Assembly (NCBI GenBank): GCA_964440115.1
Contig: CAYTPV010000006.1
Coordinates: forward strand, 1 to 64,000
Origin: JAEWWD01 sp964440115
GTDB lineage: Bacteria; Bacillota; Clostridia; Christensenellales; CAG-138
Reading direction: 5' to 3'
DNA length: 64,000 nucleotides
A model generated the notes under the pieces. It ran no database searches and was not told the DNA's origin. It was given only the letters and a program-made list of their open reading frames with translations. The translations under genes were made by a program, and so were the position numbers. Position 1 is the first letter of the stretch, and each line of letters starts with the position of its first letter. This document shows positions 8,585 through 18,020 of this stretch, piece by piece.

Positions 8585-9400
8585 TTAGAATATACCCAGT
8601 GCGCCGCCGATGAAGCCAACTACGGCTACGCCAAGCAGTATCTGCCAAGTCTTGACCTTCTTGGTGGTGAGCCAGTAAACGAAGAGGGTCAGACCAAGGG
8701 GCAGGAGGTTGGGCATGATGGCGTCAAACAGGCCGGTCTGCAGATCGAAGGGAACCTGACCGATGTTAAACGCGATCTTGGTGCTGAAGCTGACATAGCT
8801 GGAAATCAGGCCGCCCATTACGATGGTACCCAGGATGCCGGCTGCGCCGATCCAGGTCTTCATCTTGCCGCCGGAGAGCAGCTGGCTGACAGCGGAACCG
8901 CCCAGCTTATAGCCGCGCATCCAGGAGTTGTAGGCGATGGCCATGAGTATCGCAGGCAGACCGAGCATTACAAGCAGAGAACCGATCACATTGCCGGTAA
9001 TACCGATGCTGATGCCGAGCGCTACAACCATGGGGATGATAATGCCCTGCACGACGGAGTCGCCGATGCCGGCCATGGGGCCCATCAAACCGGTTTTGAA
9101 AGCGTTGATGGAGTCGCCGCTGATATCGGCGCCATTTGCCTTCTGCTCTTCCATAGCGATTGTCGCGCCATGGATCATGCTGCCGAGGTTCGGGTCGGTA
9201 TTGAAGAATACCAGGTGGCGCTGCAGACCGTCGACCAGATCCTCTTTCTTGGGATACAGCTTCTGGAGGATGGGAGCCATCGCCATTGCGAACGCGGTGC
9301 CCTGCATACGCTCATAGTTGTAGTTTGCGTGAGAGAAGAGCTGCCAGAGCCAGTAAGACTTTTGGACTTCTTTTTTGGTGAGTTCAACTTTGTTTGCCAT
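8585..9400 (-). CDS. PTS mannose/fructose/sorbose-family component IID
   Basis: A 271-residue membrane protein. The N-terminal half has the IID signature stretch NYNERMQG-like NYNYERMQGTAFAM, then HLVFFNTDPNLGSMIHG, GLMGPMAGIGDSV and several C-terminal membrane segments ending in FIGGALGIF. IID and IIC together form the sugar channel of this PTS type. The gene begins 4 bases after the IIC stop behind GAGGAGG. It shares an operon with IIA, IIB, an aldolase and a dehydrogenase. The sugar is not known. Confidence 0.93.
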   Translation of the reverse strand: MANKVELTKKEVQKSYWLWQLFSHANYNYERMQGTAFAMAMAPILQKLYPKKEDLVDGLQRHLVFFNTDPNLGSMIHGATIAMEEQKANGADISGDSINAFKTGLMGPMAGIGDSVVQGIIIPMVVALGISIGITGNVIGSLLVMLGLPAILMAIAYNSWMRGYKLGGSAVSQLLSGGKMKTWIGAAGILGTIVMGGLISSYVSFSTKIAFNIGQVPFDLQTGLFDAIMPNLLPLGLTLFVYWLTTKKVKTWQILLGVAVVGFIGGALGIF

Positions 9401-9404
9401 CGTC

Positions 9405-10154
9405 TTATGCCTCCTCGTTCTTCTTGTTCCAGAGGATATAGATCATTGCGAATGCTACGCCGAACAGGGCGACACCAATGATGCTGAGCTTGAAGTAAGC
9501 CACAAGCAGGAAGCCGATCAGCAAGAACGGCCATGTTTCTTTCTTCAGTATGGCGCGCAGGTTGAGCGCAATACCGATTGCCGGGAGCATACCGCCGATA
9601 ACAGCCAAGCCGCTGAAAATCGGGCTGCCGGTGATGCCGCCAAGGAAGTCGCCTACGAGCGGGCTAATGGCAATACAGAATATCGTAACGATGATCATTT
9701 TGAAAATGAACAACATTAACTGTGCGGGGAGCCAGTTCATCAGCATGACGCCTTTGGCATCGCCCTTTTCAGCGTAACGATCGGCCCAGTGCGCGAATAT
9801 CGCGGAGATACTCATTCTGCCGACCCAAACAACGCCGCCGAGCAATCCGATAGGCACTGCGAGCGCAAGCGCGACTTCAGTCGTCGTATGCTGTGCAAGT
9901 GCGAATGCGGTGCCAACATATCCGGCGAGCGCCATGTCGCTCGGGATAGAACCGCCGACGCTCATGTGGCCCAGGAAGATCAGGTTGATCGTGGCGCCGA
10001 TAATGGTGCCCTGAACCGGATCGCCCATTACCAAGCCAACAAGGAAACCCCCGACGATGGGACGCTGCAATACGTAATACCCTTCTCCGAAGAAGAACGG
10101 CGCATCAGCGAAGTAATACAAGAATGCTACCAATACTGCCTGCCACCAGAGCAT
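9405..10154 (-). CDS. PTS mannose/fructose/sorbose-family component IIC
   Basis: A 249-residue hydrophobic protein with the IIC family landmarks: YYVLQRPIVGGFLVGLVMGD, GTIIGATINLIFLGHMSVG, PSDMALAGYVGTAFAL and AVPIGLLGGVVWVGR. About eight membrane helices are expected. It forms the transport pore with IID. The start lies behind AGAGGGGG. A gap of 150 bases separates it from IIB, the largest gap among the transport genes, holding only a weak GGCC hairpin. Confidence 0.93.
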   Translation of the reverse strand: MLWWQAVLVAFLYYFADAPFFFGEGYYVLQRPIVGGFLVGLVMGDPVQGTIIGATINLIFLGHMSVGGSIPSDMALAGYVGTAFALAQHTTTEVALALAVPIGLLGGVVWVGRMSISAIFAHWADRYAEKGDAKGVMLMNWLPAQLMLFIFKMIIVTIFCIAISPLVGDFLGGITGSPIFSGLAVIGGMLPAIGIALNLRAILKKETWPFLLIGFLLVAYFKLSIIGVALFGVAFAMIYILWNKKNEEA

Positions 10155-10304
10155 TACAATTACCCCCTCTTTCTTTCATTATAAAATATGAATACCGGTG
10201 TTTTGATGATTAACGAGAGATGTTACTGTCATTTCTGAGTATACCAATACAACCCGGGCCAAAGAATGAGGCCTGGAGCACCTATGCGCAATAAACGCAT
10301 TCAA

Positions 10305-10778
10305 TTATAGTTTGACCTTATCCAGCTCCATAGCTTTCTGGTCGGGGAATATCTGCAGGTAAACCCGCACGCCCTTATGCTGCATAGTCTGGAGCGTTTC
10401 GAATTCCGCCGGTGTAAGCTGGATGCTGCGCATGACTGCCCTCCTTCCCGGTCCATTTCCGATGTTACCAACGTTGAGTTCCTTTATCTCGACGCCCCCT
10501 TCAAGCAATGCAAGCATTGCTGCGGGAGACTTTGCGAGCACCATTGTCTTTTTGTCCGATTTATCCGACTTAATCTTTTCCACCGCATCAGCGGTATTGA
10601 ATATGAGCACCTCGTAGTCGCTGGGCATCGCCATTTTCATAACGTCGCACAGGAATGGATTCTTGCACGTCTCGTCATCTACGACGAATATGCGGTTGGT
10701 CTGATAAATTTTGGACCAAGCGACCATTACCTGTCCGTGCACCAAACGGTCATCGATCCGGTACAAAACAACGCTCAT
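10305..10778 (-). CDS. PTS mannose/fructose/sorbose-family component IIB
   Basis: A 157-residue cytoplasmic protein that takes phosphate from IIA on His14 in RIDDRLVHGQV and gives it to the sugar. The start MSVVLYRIDD is chosen because its ATG overlaps the IIA stop as ATGA and AAGG is well spaced before it; an ATG three codons upstream is possible. The strong family match extends through VVDDETCKNPF and the C-terminal LQIFPDQKAMELDKVKL. Confidence 0.93.
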   Translation of the reverse strand: MSVVLYRIDDRLVHGQVMVAWSKIYQTNRIFVVDDETCKNPFLCDVMKMAMPSDYEVLIFNTADAVEKIKSDKSDKKTMVLAKSPAAMLALLEGGVEIKELNVGNIGNGPGRRAVMRSIQLTPAEFETLQTMQHKGVRVYLQIFPDQKAMELDKVKL

Positions 10779-11203
10779 TCCTCGCACCTTCTTTCTTTAT
10801 TCTGGTACTCCGCCTGTATCTGTACGGAATGCGTAATTCCATTTTTACCGGTATTGCTTGCGAGTTCCACAATTTCGCGAACGGAACATTCATCGCGCAT
10901 GGACAAAACGTCAAGCAGCATAGGAAGATTACAGCCTGTCATGCAGGTAACGCCTTTCTTGAGTACCATCATCATGGCCGCATTATCCGGCGTTCCGCAT
11001 TTGAGGTCGGAAAGTATCAGCACGTTTTCCAAGGAGGCGCAGCTGTCGATTGCCTGCTCGATCTTCGCAGCGAAATAGTCCAGCGTATCTCCGGGGTATA
11101 GCCCGAAAACACTCAGATTTTCCTGCTCACCGAGTATCATTTCGGCGGCTTCCCGCATTCCTGCCGCCAATGCGGCGTGGCTGATCAGTATCAGGTCGAT
11201 CAT
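10775..11203 (-). CDS. PTS mannose/fructose/sorbose-family component IIA
   Basis: A 142-residue protein. The phosphorylated residue is His9 in LILISHAALAAG, and LILSDLKCGTPDNAA and TGCNLPMLLD are family landmarks. It receives phosphate from HPr and passes it to IIB, with which its gene overlaps by four bases, so the two are probably translationally coupled. It follows the dehydrogenase gene after 16 bases. Confidence 0.92.
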   Translation of the reverse strand: MIDLILISHAALAAGMREAAEMILGEQENLSVFGLYPGDTLDYFAAKIEQAIDSCASLENVLILSDLKCGTPDNAAMMMVLKKGVTCMTGCNLPMLLDVLSMRDECSVREIVELASNTGKNGITHSVQIQAEYQNKERRCEE

Positions 11204-11219
11204 AGGTAATTCCTTTCCA

Positions 11220-12269
11220 TTACTTCCATAGATCGATCAGCACGCGATAAGTTTCCGGACTGCTGGCGCGTTCAAACGCAGTTTGGCAAGCCTCTAAGGC
11301 ATATCGTTCCGAAATAAAGGGCTTTACATCGATCAGTTGATACCCGAGTACACGCGACGCCATCCAGAACCCTTTTGCAGTCGGGCTGTAGGAGCCGGTA
11401 ATTCGTTTTTCGCTGTAGTGTATTTTGTTGGGGTTGAAAGGTACGTCTCCGCTTGGATGGAACGAGCCGTAATACACCATGCGGCCTTTCTTTGCGAGCG
11501 CCTCAATATAATCGCCCGCAAGCTTGAGAACATTCACGGTAAAGAATATGACATGCGCCCCGCGGCCGCCGGTAAGATCCTTGATTGTCTGTATGGGGTC
11601 AATTCCAATTGGGTTTAACACGACGTGAGCGCCCATTTTGGTGGCCATTTCGCGGCGTGCTGCGTCGGGCTCAACCAGTATGACCCTTGCGCCGCTTTTC
11701 TGTGCCAGCAGGCTGTGCAGCTGACCCATGATACCGCCGCCTACAATGACGACGTCCTCACCAAACGTGATTTCAGCCTGCTCCATGCTGCGCAGACAGC
11801 AGGCGAGCGGTTCCGAAAATGCTGCGACATCCAAATCCGCGTCAGGATCAGGCAGCGCGTAAACACGATTGGAAGCGATAGCGAGATATTGTGCAAGGCC
11901 GCCCGCACCGGGAATGCCGTCGTAATACCGCTTTTTGGGTTTTCCTGTGCATTGATTATCGTCGCCGCGGTAGCAGAACTCGCATTGTCCGCAGCTGTCA
12001 AATGTTTTTACGATAACCGGATCGCCGACTTTCAGCGTGGTCAGCGTGCCTTCCGGAATTTCTGCAACGCGGCCGGAGAGTTCGTGGCCGGGTACAAAGG
12101 GCAGCGCTACATCGCCGCCGGTGAATATGCGTTGTTCCCAGGTGCAAAGAAGGCACTTTTCAATACGGACAAGTATTTCACCTTCCGCAGGTTTGGGAGT
12201 GGTAAGCTCCATCACTTCCGCTTTATTCGGGGCGGTGATGACGACGGCCTTCATTTTTTCAGGTATCAT
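11220..12269 (-). CDS. Zinc-dependent medium-chain alcohol/polyol dehydrogenase
   Basis: A 349-residue MDR-superfamily enzyme. Cys near residue 39, the GHE motif in FVPGHELSGRV and the four-cysteine structural zinc lobe CGQCEFCYRGDDNQC place it with sorbitol/threonine-dehydrogenase-like enzymes. The NAD-binding motif is VVIVGGGIMGQLHS. It probably oxidises a polyol or a sugar phosphate derived from the substrate imported by the PTS encoded downstream. It starts 11 bases after the aldolase gene behind GGGGGAG. Exact substrate unknown. Confidence 0.88.
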   Translation of the reverse strand: MIPEKMKAVVITAPNKAEVMELTTPKPAEGEILVRIEKCLLCTWEQRIFTGGDVALPFVPGHELSGRVAEIPEGTLTTLKVGDPVIVKTFDSCGQCEFCYRGDDNQCTGKPKKRYYDGIPGAGGLAQYLAIASNRVYALPDPDADLDVAAFSEPLACCLRSMEQAEITFGEDVVIVGGGIMGQLHSLLAQKSGARVILVEPDAARREMATKMGAHVVLNPIGIDPIQTIKDLTGGRGAHVIFFTVNVLKLAGDYIEALAKKGRMVYYGSFHPSGDVPFNPNKIHYSEKRITGSYSPTAKGFWMASRVLGYQLIDVKPFISERYALEACQTAFERASSPETYRVLIDLWK

Positions 12270-12280
12270 GATGCTCCCCC

Positions 12281-13051
12281 TTAAAACTGGCCGACTTCGG
12301 CTGCGCTCTTTCCATTATGCACGAGATCCACGAGCGCCCGTGTGACGCGTTCCGGATCGGGATTATTCCATACATTGCGTCCGATGGCTACACCGGCAGC
12401 TCCGGCTGCCATTGCCTGTTCAATGCATTCAAACAGGGAAGACAGATCTTTGGTCTGTGCGCCGCCGAGCACCACAACAGGCTGGTAGGACGCTGCGATG
12501 ACCTTTTTAAACTCTTCCACCGGGCCGGTGTATGCGGTCTTAATAATGCTGGCGCCGTATTCGCAGCCGGCATGGGCGGAAATCACAAGATTTTCAATGG
12601 AGTTCGGCACTGCGGGGTTGAAGCCGCCCGGCAGCATTTCTGCCATAACGGGCATTCCCCACTTGCGGCCGTCGCTTGTGAGCTTTGCGAGCTGCTGCAT
12701 GCAGGCGTGTTCATAAGGAGCGCCGGGGAAGCCCATGCAGGCAACCGCATCCGCACCTAAACGCAGCGCGTCTTCAATGCTGTACAGCATGCTGGGACAT
12801 TCGTCGCCGCTGTAAAGGCTTGATCCGCCGCCATCCATACGCAGTATCAGACCAACATTGCGCAGTTCGTCTGCATATTTTTCGGCAATCCCGAAGGTGG
12901 TCAATATAGCGTCTGCGCCGCCCTTTACAACAGAACGCAGAACGTCGCCAATATGATCGAGTGCCGGATTAACAGGCATACCCATGCCATGATCCATCGC
13001 AACAATAACCGATTTTCCGTCGGAATGAAAAACTTTACCTAACCGTCTCAT
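12281..13051 (-). CDS. DhnA/LsrF-type class I aldolase
   Basis: A 256-residue TIM-barrel protein. VIVAMDHGMGMP is the N-terminal landmark, GASIIKTAYTG holds the probable Schiff-base lysine, and AAGVAIGRNVWNNPDP matches the phosphate-binding end seen in archaeal-type fructose-bisphosphate aldolases and LsrF. It is the first gene of the PTS operon. It probably cleaves or forms the phosphorylated keto-sugar made from the imported substrate. The dehydrogenase next to it may act before this step. Confidence 0.88.
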   Translation of the reverse strand: MRRLGKVFHSDGKSVIVAMDHGMGMPVNPALDHIGDVLRSVVKGGADAILTTFGIAEKYADELRNVGLILRMDGGGSSLYSGDECPSMLYSIEDALRLGADAVACMGFPGAPYEHACMQQLAKLTSDGRKWGMPVMAEMLPGGFNPAVPNSIENLVISAHAGCEYGASIIKTAYTGPVEEFKKVIAASYQPVVVLGGAQTKDLSSLFECIEQAMAAGAAGVAIGRNVWNNPDPERVTRALVDLVHNGKSAAEVGQF

Positions 13052-13473
13052 GGAGCAGTTTCCTCCTAAAATGATTCTATAGATAATTCTTTATTTGTAG
13101 CATACTATGATTTTTAGGCTATTATACAATTATCACTGAGACACCAGCATGAAATAACTGGTTAACTGAATTCCACTTCTTTCTGATGCCGTAATTATAA
13201 TAAACTTACAAAGAGGATACAATGTGTGGAATTACAATTATCTAGCTCATGATTCGTGAATAGTTCACAATAAAACCTCTGTCTTGATAGAATAATACCC
13301 GAAAAAAATAGAAAAACTAGCATCAAATTCGAAGAAAATGAAAAATTTTTAAAATTTTTTGCATTTTTATTGTGAAATCAACACAAAAAGTGTTTTAATT
13401 TAGGCGGATTACAGTTGTCATTCCGCTCACGCGCGATATAATATACTCACCAAAGGTAAAGGGCTGAAGCTAT
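13052..13473. other. Divergent control region between the PTS operon and pucR-type gene
   Basis: No gene is seen. On the minus strand a TATAAT lies at 13126-13121, about 70 bases before the aldolase gene, without a clear -35 box. Two short inverted repeats stand out: GTGAA-TAG-TTCAC at 13256-13268 and TTGTG-N7-CACAA at 13370-13386. Either could be an operator for the PucR protein. The region is AT-rich with A/T tracts around 13340-13370. Confidence 0.45.
13415..13442 (+). promoter_or_regulatory. Promoter of the PucR-family regulator gene
   Basis: TTGTCA at 13415-13420 and TATAAT at 13437-13442 are spaced by 16 bases. The coding start is about 30 bases downstream. Confidence 0.65.
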
Positions 13474-15063
13474 ATGAATGAGACATCGGATGGATTCTGC
13501 TGCAGTGATCTGATACAGCTCAATTCCATGTCGGGCTGTATTGTACTCACCAGTAATTCCGGGCTGAAAAACGCGATCTCTCATGCGAATGTCGTCGAAT
13601 CGACAGATATGGAAGCTTGGGTGAATGAAGGCGAAGTCGTCATATCTTCTGGATATCCGTTTAGGAACAACGAAGACGTGCTGATATCAAAAATTATCGC
13701 GCTTAAGGAAAAAAAAGTCGCAGCATTGTGCCTGAAACCTTTCCGTTTGAACAAAATATCCGATACAGCCATTGAGACGGCGAAAGAACTGGATTTTGCA
13801 CTCATTGAGCTGCCCATGCAGGCGATATTTTCCAATATCATTTATGAGGTAACGGATGCTATTCTGCAGCGCAAAACCAATGCCTTCCGGATGACACAGA
13901 GTTGTACGGAAGAATTGCTGGATGTGCTTCAGAAAGAAGACAGCATGGATCAATGGCTGAGTGAAATGGAGCGTCTGATTGGAAACCCTATCCTTATATT
14001 CAACAGCGGCAGGGAATTGCTTATGAGCAGGGAAAGCAGCGTTCTCATTGATTCGGCCGCTCAGGAAGCCATTATCCGATATTTTTATATAGAAGATTCC
14101 GCCAGCAAATTCATACAAATGGGCGACAGGCAAGTCGCGTTTGACGTAATCAAGGTGGACCATTCCGTCCGGGACAGCATGCATCTTATTTTACTGCATT
14201 ACAACGGCGATGTCAGCAATACGCATATACTGGCGCTGCAGCGCATCAGCCGCATACTCGCGCTGGAAATGAAAAACGCCACGGCAATAGAGAAAATCAG
14301 GCATAAGTATGAGGATACGTTTGTAAAGGATTGGTTGTTTGATAATTTTGACAACGAATTCGATATCACCATTGCGGCACGTTCGCATGGCTGGAATCTG
14401 AACGCAGAAAAGGAATACCGCGCTGCCATCGTAAATATCAACACGAAATCCGGGGGCGCGTTTGCGGAACAGGATATCAACGTCATTCACCACATCATCA
14501 ACCATCTTGATTCGAATATCGTATTTACCATTCATGCCGGCAAGTTGATACTCATATTTGAAAGCGGGAACGATACTTCGAACCTCATGAGTTTCATCGA
14601 GCGCATCAAATACATCATGGGTAAGGAGGATATGAGCTTCTGTGTAAGCAGACCCACGCGCATTGGGGAAGTCCCATCCGCATATCTGCAGGCAAAGAAA
14701 ATCAGCGAAGTCAGCGAACGATGCGGCATCACCTCTACATTTATCACATACGAGCAATTGGGCGTATTATCCCTGCTGTGTCTGCTGCCGGAGGATAAGG
14801 CAGTCTACGAATATAAGGATAAGTTTCTAAAACCCCTGCGAATGTATGATGCCGCGCATCACAGCAGCCTGCTTCGCACGCTGCAGGTATACTTAAGCCT
14901 TAACGGCAACATCAAACTGACTGCGCAGCAGTTGTTCACGCATTACAACACGGTGACATACCGCTTGGAAAAGATAAAAAACCTGCTGCAGATGGATATT
15001 GATGACAGCGAGGTACAGCTGCAGATTCAGATCGCATTCAAACTGGATTTGCTGGGGATGTAA
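13474..15063 (+). CDS. PucR-family transcriptional regulator
   Basis: A 529-residue protein. Residues about 10-125 form the PucR N-terminal sensory domain (AWVNEGEVVISSGYPF; KVAALCLKPFRLNKI). The middle is a GGDEF-like regulatory fold without catalytic motifs. The C-terminal 60 residues hold the PucR helix-turn-helix, LTAQQLFTHYNTVTYRLEKI. Members control purine, amino-acid and sugar catabolism. It is transcribed away from the aldolase-dehydrogenase-PTS operon and is its most likely regulator, an inference from position. Confidence 0.9.
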   Translation: MNETSDGFCCSDLIQLNSMSGCIVLTSNSGLKNAISHANVVESTDMEAWVNEGEVVISSGYPFRNNEDVLISKIIALKEKKVAALCLKPFRLNKISDTAIETAKELDFALIELPMQAIFSNIIYEVTDAILQRKTNAFRMTQSCTEELLDVLQKEDSMDQWLSEMERLIGNPILIFNSGRELLMSRESSVLIDSAAQEAIIRYFYIEDSASKFIQMGDRQVAFDVIKVDHSVRDSMHLILLHYNGDVSNTHILALQRISRILALEMKNATAIEKIRHKYEDTFVKDWLFDNFDNEFDITIAARSHGWNLNAEKEYRAAIVNINTKSGGAFAEQDINVIHHIINHLDSNIVFTIHAGKLILIFESGNDTSNLMSFIERIKYIMGKEDMSFCVSRPTRIGEVPSAYLQAKKISEVSERCGITSTFITYEQLGVLSLLCLLPEDKAVYEYKDKFLKPLRMYDAAHHSSLLRTLQVYLSLNGNIKLTAQQLFTHYNTVTYRLEKIKNLLQMDIDDSEVQLQIQIAFKLDLLGM

Positions 15064-15072
15064 GAAGAATTC

Positions 15073-15681
15073 TTAATACCCCAGGTTTTCCCGCACCAGC
15101 AGCACATGCACATCTGAAACCGCGATGGTGGGGTGTTCCAATAGCGATGTTACGCAGCAAATCCGCTGCGGCGAAGAACAGTCGCTGCAGACTCCTGTAA
15201 TGGCGCAAGGCGTTTTCAAATTCAGCCTGCGGGCGTTTGCGGGGCAGGCAATGCGTTTGATCCGGTCAAGGCCCGCGGTATAGTCGGGTGCAAGCTTATT
15301 TACGCCCGCAATGACAATAGCACGCTTGGGGCCAAAGTTCAGCGCGTTGACGCGGTTGCCTGTTCCGTCGATATTGAGCAACGCGCCGGTTTCAAGTACT
15401 GCATTGGCGGAACAGATATATACATCAGCATTCATGGCGGCAGCCGCCGTAGCCCGGCTTTCTGATGAAGGAACTTTCCAATGCCAGTAAACCGCATTGC
15501 CCTGCTGCTGCAGCGTTTCGTATAGTCCCATATCCCGTACGGTAACCGAACCGCCGAAGCCTGCGCTGCTTGTGCCAATAATAGTAAGCGCGACGTCTTT
15601 GGCTTGCGCGGCGGTATCCAGTACCTGTACGCGGAAACCATGCTTTTCCAAATTCTTAGCGGCGGCACTCAAACGGTCCAT
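15073..15681 (-). CDS. LUD-domain (lactate utilisation/DUF162) protein
   Basis: A 202-residue protein of the YkgG/LutC-like LUD family. Landmarks are TSSAGFGGSVTVRDMGL near the N-terminus, YICSANAVLETGALLNIDG in the middle and IVIAGVNKLAPDY. Cysteines in IACPANA and CSDCSSPQRIC near the C-terminus could hold a metal or cluster. The start is set by a GGAGG eight bases upstream; an ATG five codons earlier lies inside that site. It converges with the PucR gene nine bases away. Physiological substrate unknown. Confidence 0.85.
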   Translation of the reverse strand: MDRLSAAAKNLEKHGFRVQVLDTAAQAKDVALTIIGTSSAGFGGSVTVRDMGLYETLQQQGNAVYWHWKVPSSESRATAAAAMNADVYICSANAVLETGALLNIDGTGNRVNALNFGPKRAIVIAGVNKLAPDYTAGLDRIKRIACPANARRLNLKTPCAITGVCSDCSSPQRICCVTSLLEHPTIAVSDVHVLLVRENLGY

Positions 15682-15807
15682 TTTGCATTCCTCCATGTAC
15701 TTATTATGTATATTGTATCACTCTAAAAGCACGCCGCAAACGGTATATCTTGCATTTGGGCGACCGATACGGTATCATCATTTCAGTAAAATGCCAGCGG
15801 AGGTACT

Positions 15808-17610
15808 ATGGCCTTTTCGCGCGATCTCATTCGAAATTTCTGCATTATAGCGCACATCGACCACGGCAAGTCCACTCTTGCCGACCGTATGATGGAGCTG
15901 ACTGATACTGTTTCCAAACGGGATATGGAAGAACAGCTGCTCGATACCATGGATATCGAGCGCGAACGCGGCATCACCATCAAGGCGTCCGCCGTGCGTA
16001 TGTTCTACCAGCATTCGGATGGCAAGCAGTATATGCTCAACCTCATCGATACACCGGGCCATGTTGACTTCACTTACGAAGTCAGCCGGGCGTTGGCAGC
16101 CTGTGAAGGCGCTGTGCTCGTAGTGGACGCCACGCAGGGCATCGAGGCACAGACATTGGCCAACGTATATCTGGCGCTGGATAATGGGCTGGAAATTATA
16201 CCTGTGATCAATAAAATAGATCTGCCCAGCGCACAGCCTGAACACACAAAGCGTGAGATAGAGGACGTCATCGGTCTTCCCGCGGAGGATGCACCCTGCA
16301 TCTCCGCAAAATCAGGCGAGAATGTCCCTGCCGTACTTGAACAGATCATCAGTATGGTGCCGCCGCCGGGCGGCGATGAGGATGCCCCACTCAAGGCTCT
16401 GATATTTGACTGCTATTACGATAATTACAAGGGCGCGGTCAGCTATGTGCGTATTGTGGACGGCATCGTGCGTCCCGGCATGCGCATACGCATGATGAGC
16501 TCCGGTCACGAATTCGACGTCACAGAGGTCGGCGTGTTTACGCCCGCCCATAAACCGGTTGAAGAGCTTTCAGCCGGTGAGGTCGGCTATATTGCCGCTT
16601 CCATTAAAAGCGTAGGAGAAACCAAAGTCGGCGATACCATTACGGATGCGGATAACCCTGCCGCGCATGCTCTGCCCGGTTATCATCAGGCGCACCCCAT
16701 GGTATTCTGCGGCATTTACCCTGCCGACGGCGCGCATTACAACGATTTGCATGATGCGTTGGATAAGCTCCTGCTAAACGACGCTTCACTAAAGTTCGAA
16801 CCGGAGGTTTCCGCGGCCCTTGGCTTCGGATTCCGCTGCGGGTTCCTGGGACTCCTGCATATGGAAATCATACAGGAACGGCTGGAACGGGAATTTGATC
16901 TTGATCTTGTTACGACCGCACCGAGCGTTATTTATTCCGTGAAGCTCATTGACGGCGATACGGTCACGATTGATAATCCGTCCAATATGCCTTCGCCCGC
17001 GCAGATTGCGTGGATGGAAGAACCCATGGTGGATGCGCACATTATGACGCCCTCCACCTATGTCGGAACCATCATGGAACTGTGTCAGGAACGGCGCGGT
17101 ATATTCCAGGATATGAAATATATTGAAGAAACCCGCGTCAATATCCACTATGTGCTGCCGCTCAACGAAATCATTTATGATTTCTTCGATCAGCTCAAAT
17201 CCCGTTCTCGCGGATATGCCTCCTTCGATTATGAAATGAAGGAATACATGCGCTCCGAACTTGTGAAGCTGGATTTCCTGCTCAACGGGGATATCTGCGA
17301 CGCGCTGTCCACCATCGTCCATAAAGATAAGGCGTATAACAAGGGCCGTGCCGTTGCGGAAAAGCTAAAGGATGTCATTCCGCGTCAGCAGTTTGAAATT
17401 CCCATACAGGCTGCTATAGGCGGGAAGGTGATAGCGCGCGAAACGGTAAAGGCGGTTCGTAAAGACGTGCTGGCCAAGTGCTATGGCGGCGATATCACGC
17501 GCAAAAAGAAACTGCTCGAAAAGCAGAAGGAAGGCAAGAAGCGCATGCGTCAGGTCGGTTCCGTTGAAGTGCCCAGCGACGCGTTCATGAGCGTACTGCG
17601 CATTAACTGA
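15808..17610 (+). CDS. lepA: Elongation factor 4 (LepA), ribosome back-translocase
   Basis: A 600-residue translational GTPase, the usual LepA length. The G1 motif is AHIDHGKSTL, G2 contains RERGITIKA, G3 is DTPGHVDF and G4 is NKIDLP. The C-terminal LepA domain is complete (VVRAETV-like KVIARETVKA, then KKLLEKQKEGKKRMRQVG). LepA acts on stalled ribosomes in the cytoplasm. A GGAGG lies before the ATG. The small SLOG gene follows after 17 bases. Confidence 0.97.
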   Translation: MAFSRDLIRNFCIIAHIDHGKSTLADRMMELTDTVSKRDMEEQLLDTMDIERERGITIKASAVRMFYQHSDGKQYMLNLIDTPGHVDFTYEVSRALAACEGAVLVVDATQGIEAQTLANVYLALDNGLEIIPVINKIDLPSAQPEHTKREIEDVIGLPAEDAPCISAKSGENVPAVLEQIISMVPPPGGDEDAPLKALIFDCYYDNYKGAVSYVRIVDGIVRPGMRIRMMSSGHEFDVTEVGVFTPAHKPVEELSAGEVGYIAASIKSVGETKVGDTITDADNPAAHALPGYHQAHPMVFCGIYPADGAHYNDLHDALDKLLLNDASLKFEPEVSAALGFGFRCGFLGLLHMEIIQERLEREFDLDLVTTAPSVIYSVKLIDGDTVTIDNPSNMPSPAQIAWMEEPMVDAHIMTPSTYVGTIMELCQERRGIFQDMKYIEETRVNIHYVLPLNEIIYDFFDQLKSRSRGYASFDYEMKEYMRSELVKLDFLLNGDICDALSTIVHKDKAYNKGRAVAEKLKDVIPRQQFEIPIQAAIGGKVIARETVKAVRKDVLAKCYGGDITRKKKLLEKQKEGKKRMRQVGSVEVPSDAFMSVLRIN

Positions 17611-17627
17611 CGGTTGAAGGCGGCAAT

Positions 17628-17963
17628 ATGAAGGTAGCGGTCATAGGTTCCCGCGGCCTGCAGGTGGATGTATCCGCATATATTCCTGCTGAAGCAACGG
17701 AAATCATCACCGGCGGTGCAAGGGGCATCGATACGCAGGCGGAACGCTATGCGCAGGAACACGGCCTGAAGTGTACGGTATTTCGTCCCGCATATGACAT
17801 CCTAGGGCCGCGCGCGCCGCTTGCGCGCAACGAGTTGATTGTCAACGCCGCCGATTTGGTGGTGGCGATATGGGACGGAAAGTCCCGTGGCACAAGGCAC
17901 GCCATCTCCCGCGCCATGAATCAGAACAAACCGCTGCAAATCCATGTGATCGATAAGGAATAA
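17628..17963 (+). CDS. Small SLOG/DUF2493-like nucleotide-binding protein
   Basis: A 111-residue single-domain Rossmann-like protein. MKVAVIGSRGLQ at the N-terminus and EIITGGARGIDTQAERYAQ are typical of the SLOG superfamily, followed by RNELIVNAADLVVAIWDG and SRGTRHAISRAMN. SLOG proteins bind or process nucleotide-derived ligands. It is probably co-transcribed with lepA and ends just before a strong terminator. Function in the cell is unknown. Confidence 0.8.
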   Translation: MKVAVIGSRGLQVDVSAYIPAEATEIITGGARGIDTQAERYAQEHGLKCTVFRPAYDILGPRAPLARNELIVNAADLVVAIWDGKSRGTRHAISRAMNQNKPLQIHVIDKE

Positions 17964-17967
17964 CGTT

Positions 17968-17996
17968 AAAAGCACCGGAATTAAGCCGGTGCTTTT
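17968..17996. terminator. Bidirectional terminator after lepA and the SLOG gene
   Basis: An 11-bp stem, AAAAGCACCGG with CCGGTGCTTTT, surrounds a short AATTAAG loop. T-runs exist in both directions, so it can serve the rightward lepA unit and the leftward hemW gene. Confidence 0.8.
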
Positions 17997-18020
17997 ATGC
18001 TTGTCGACTTGAGAATTATT

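Noticed and set aside
8576..9481. Rightward 301-residue open frame opposite PTS IID
   Set aside because: Shadow of IID and IIC; composition and lack of motifs argue against a gene.
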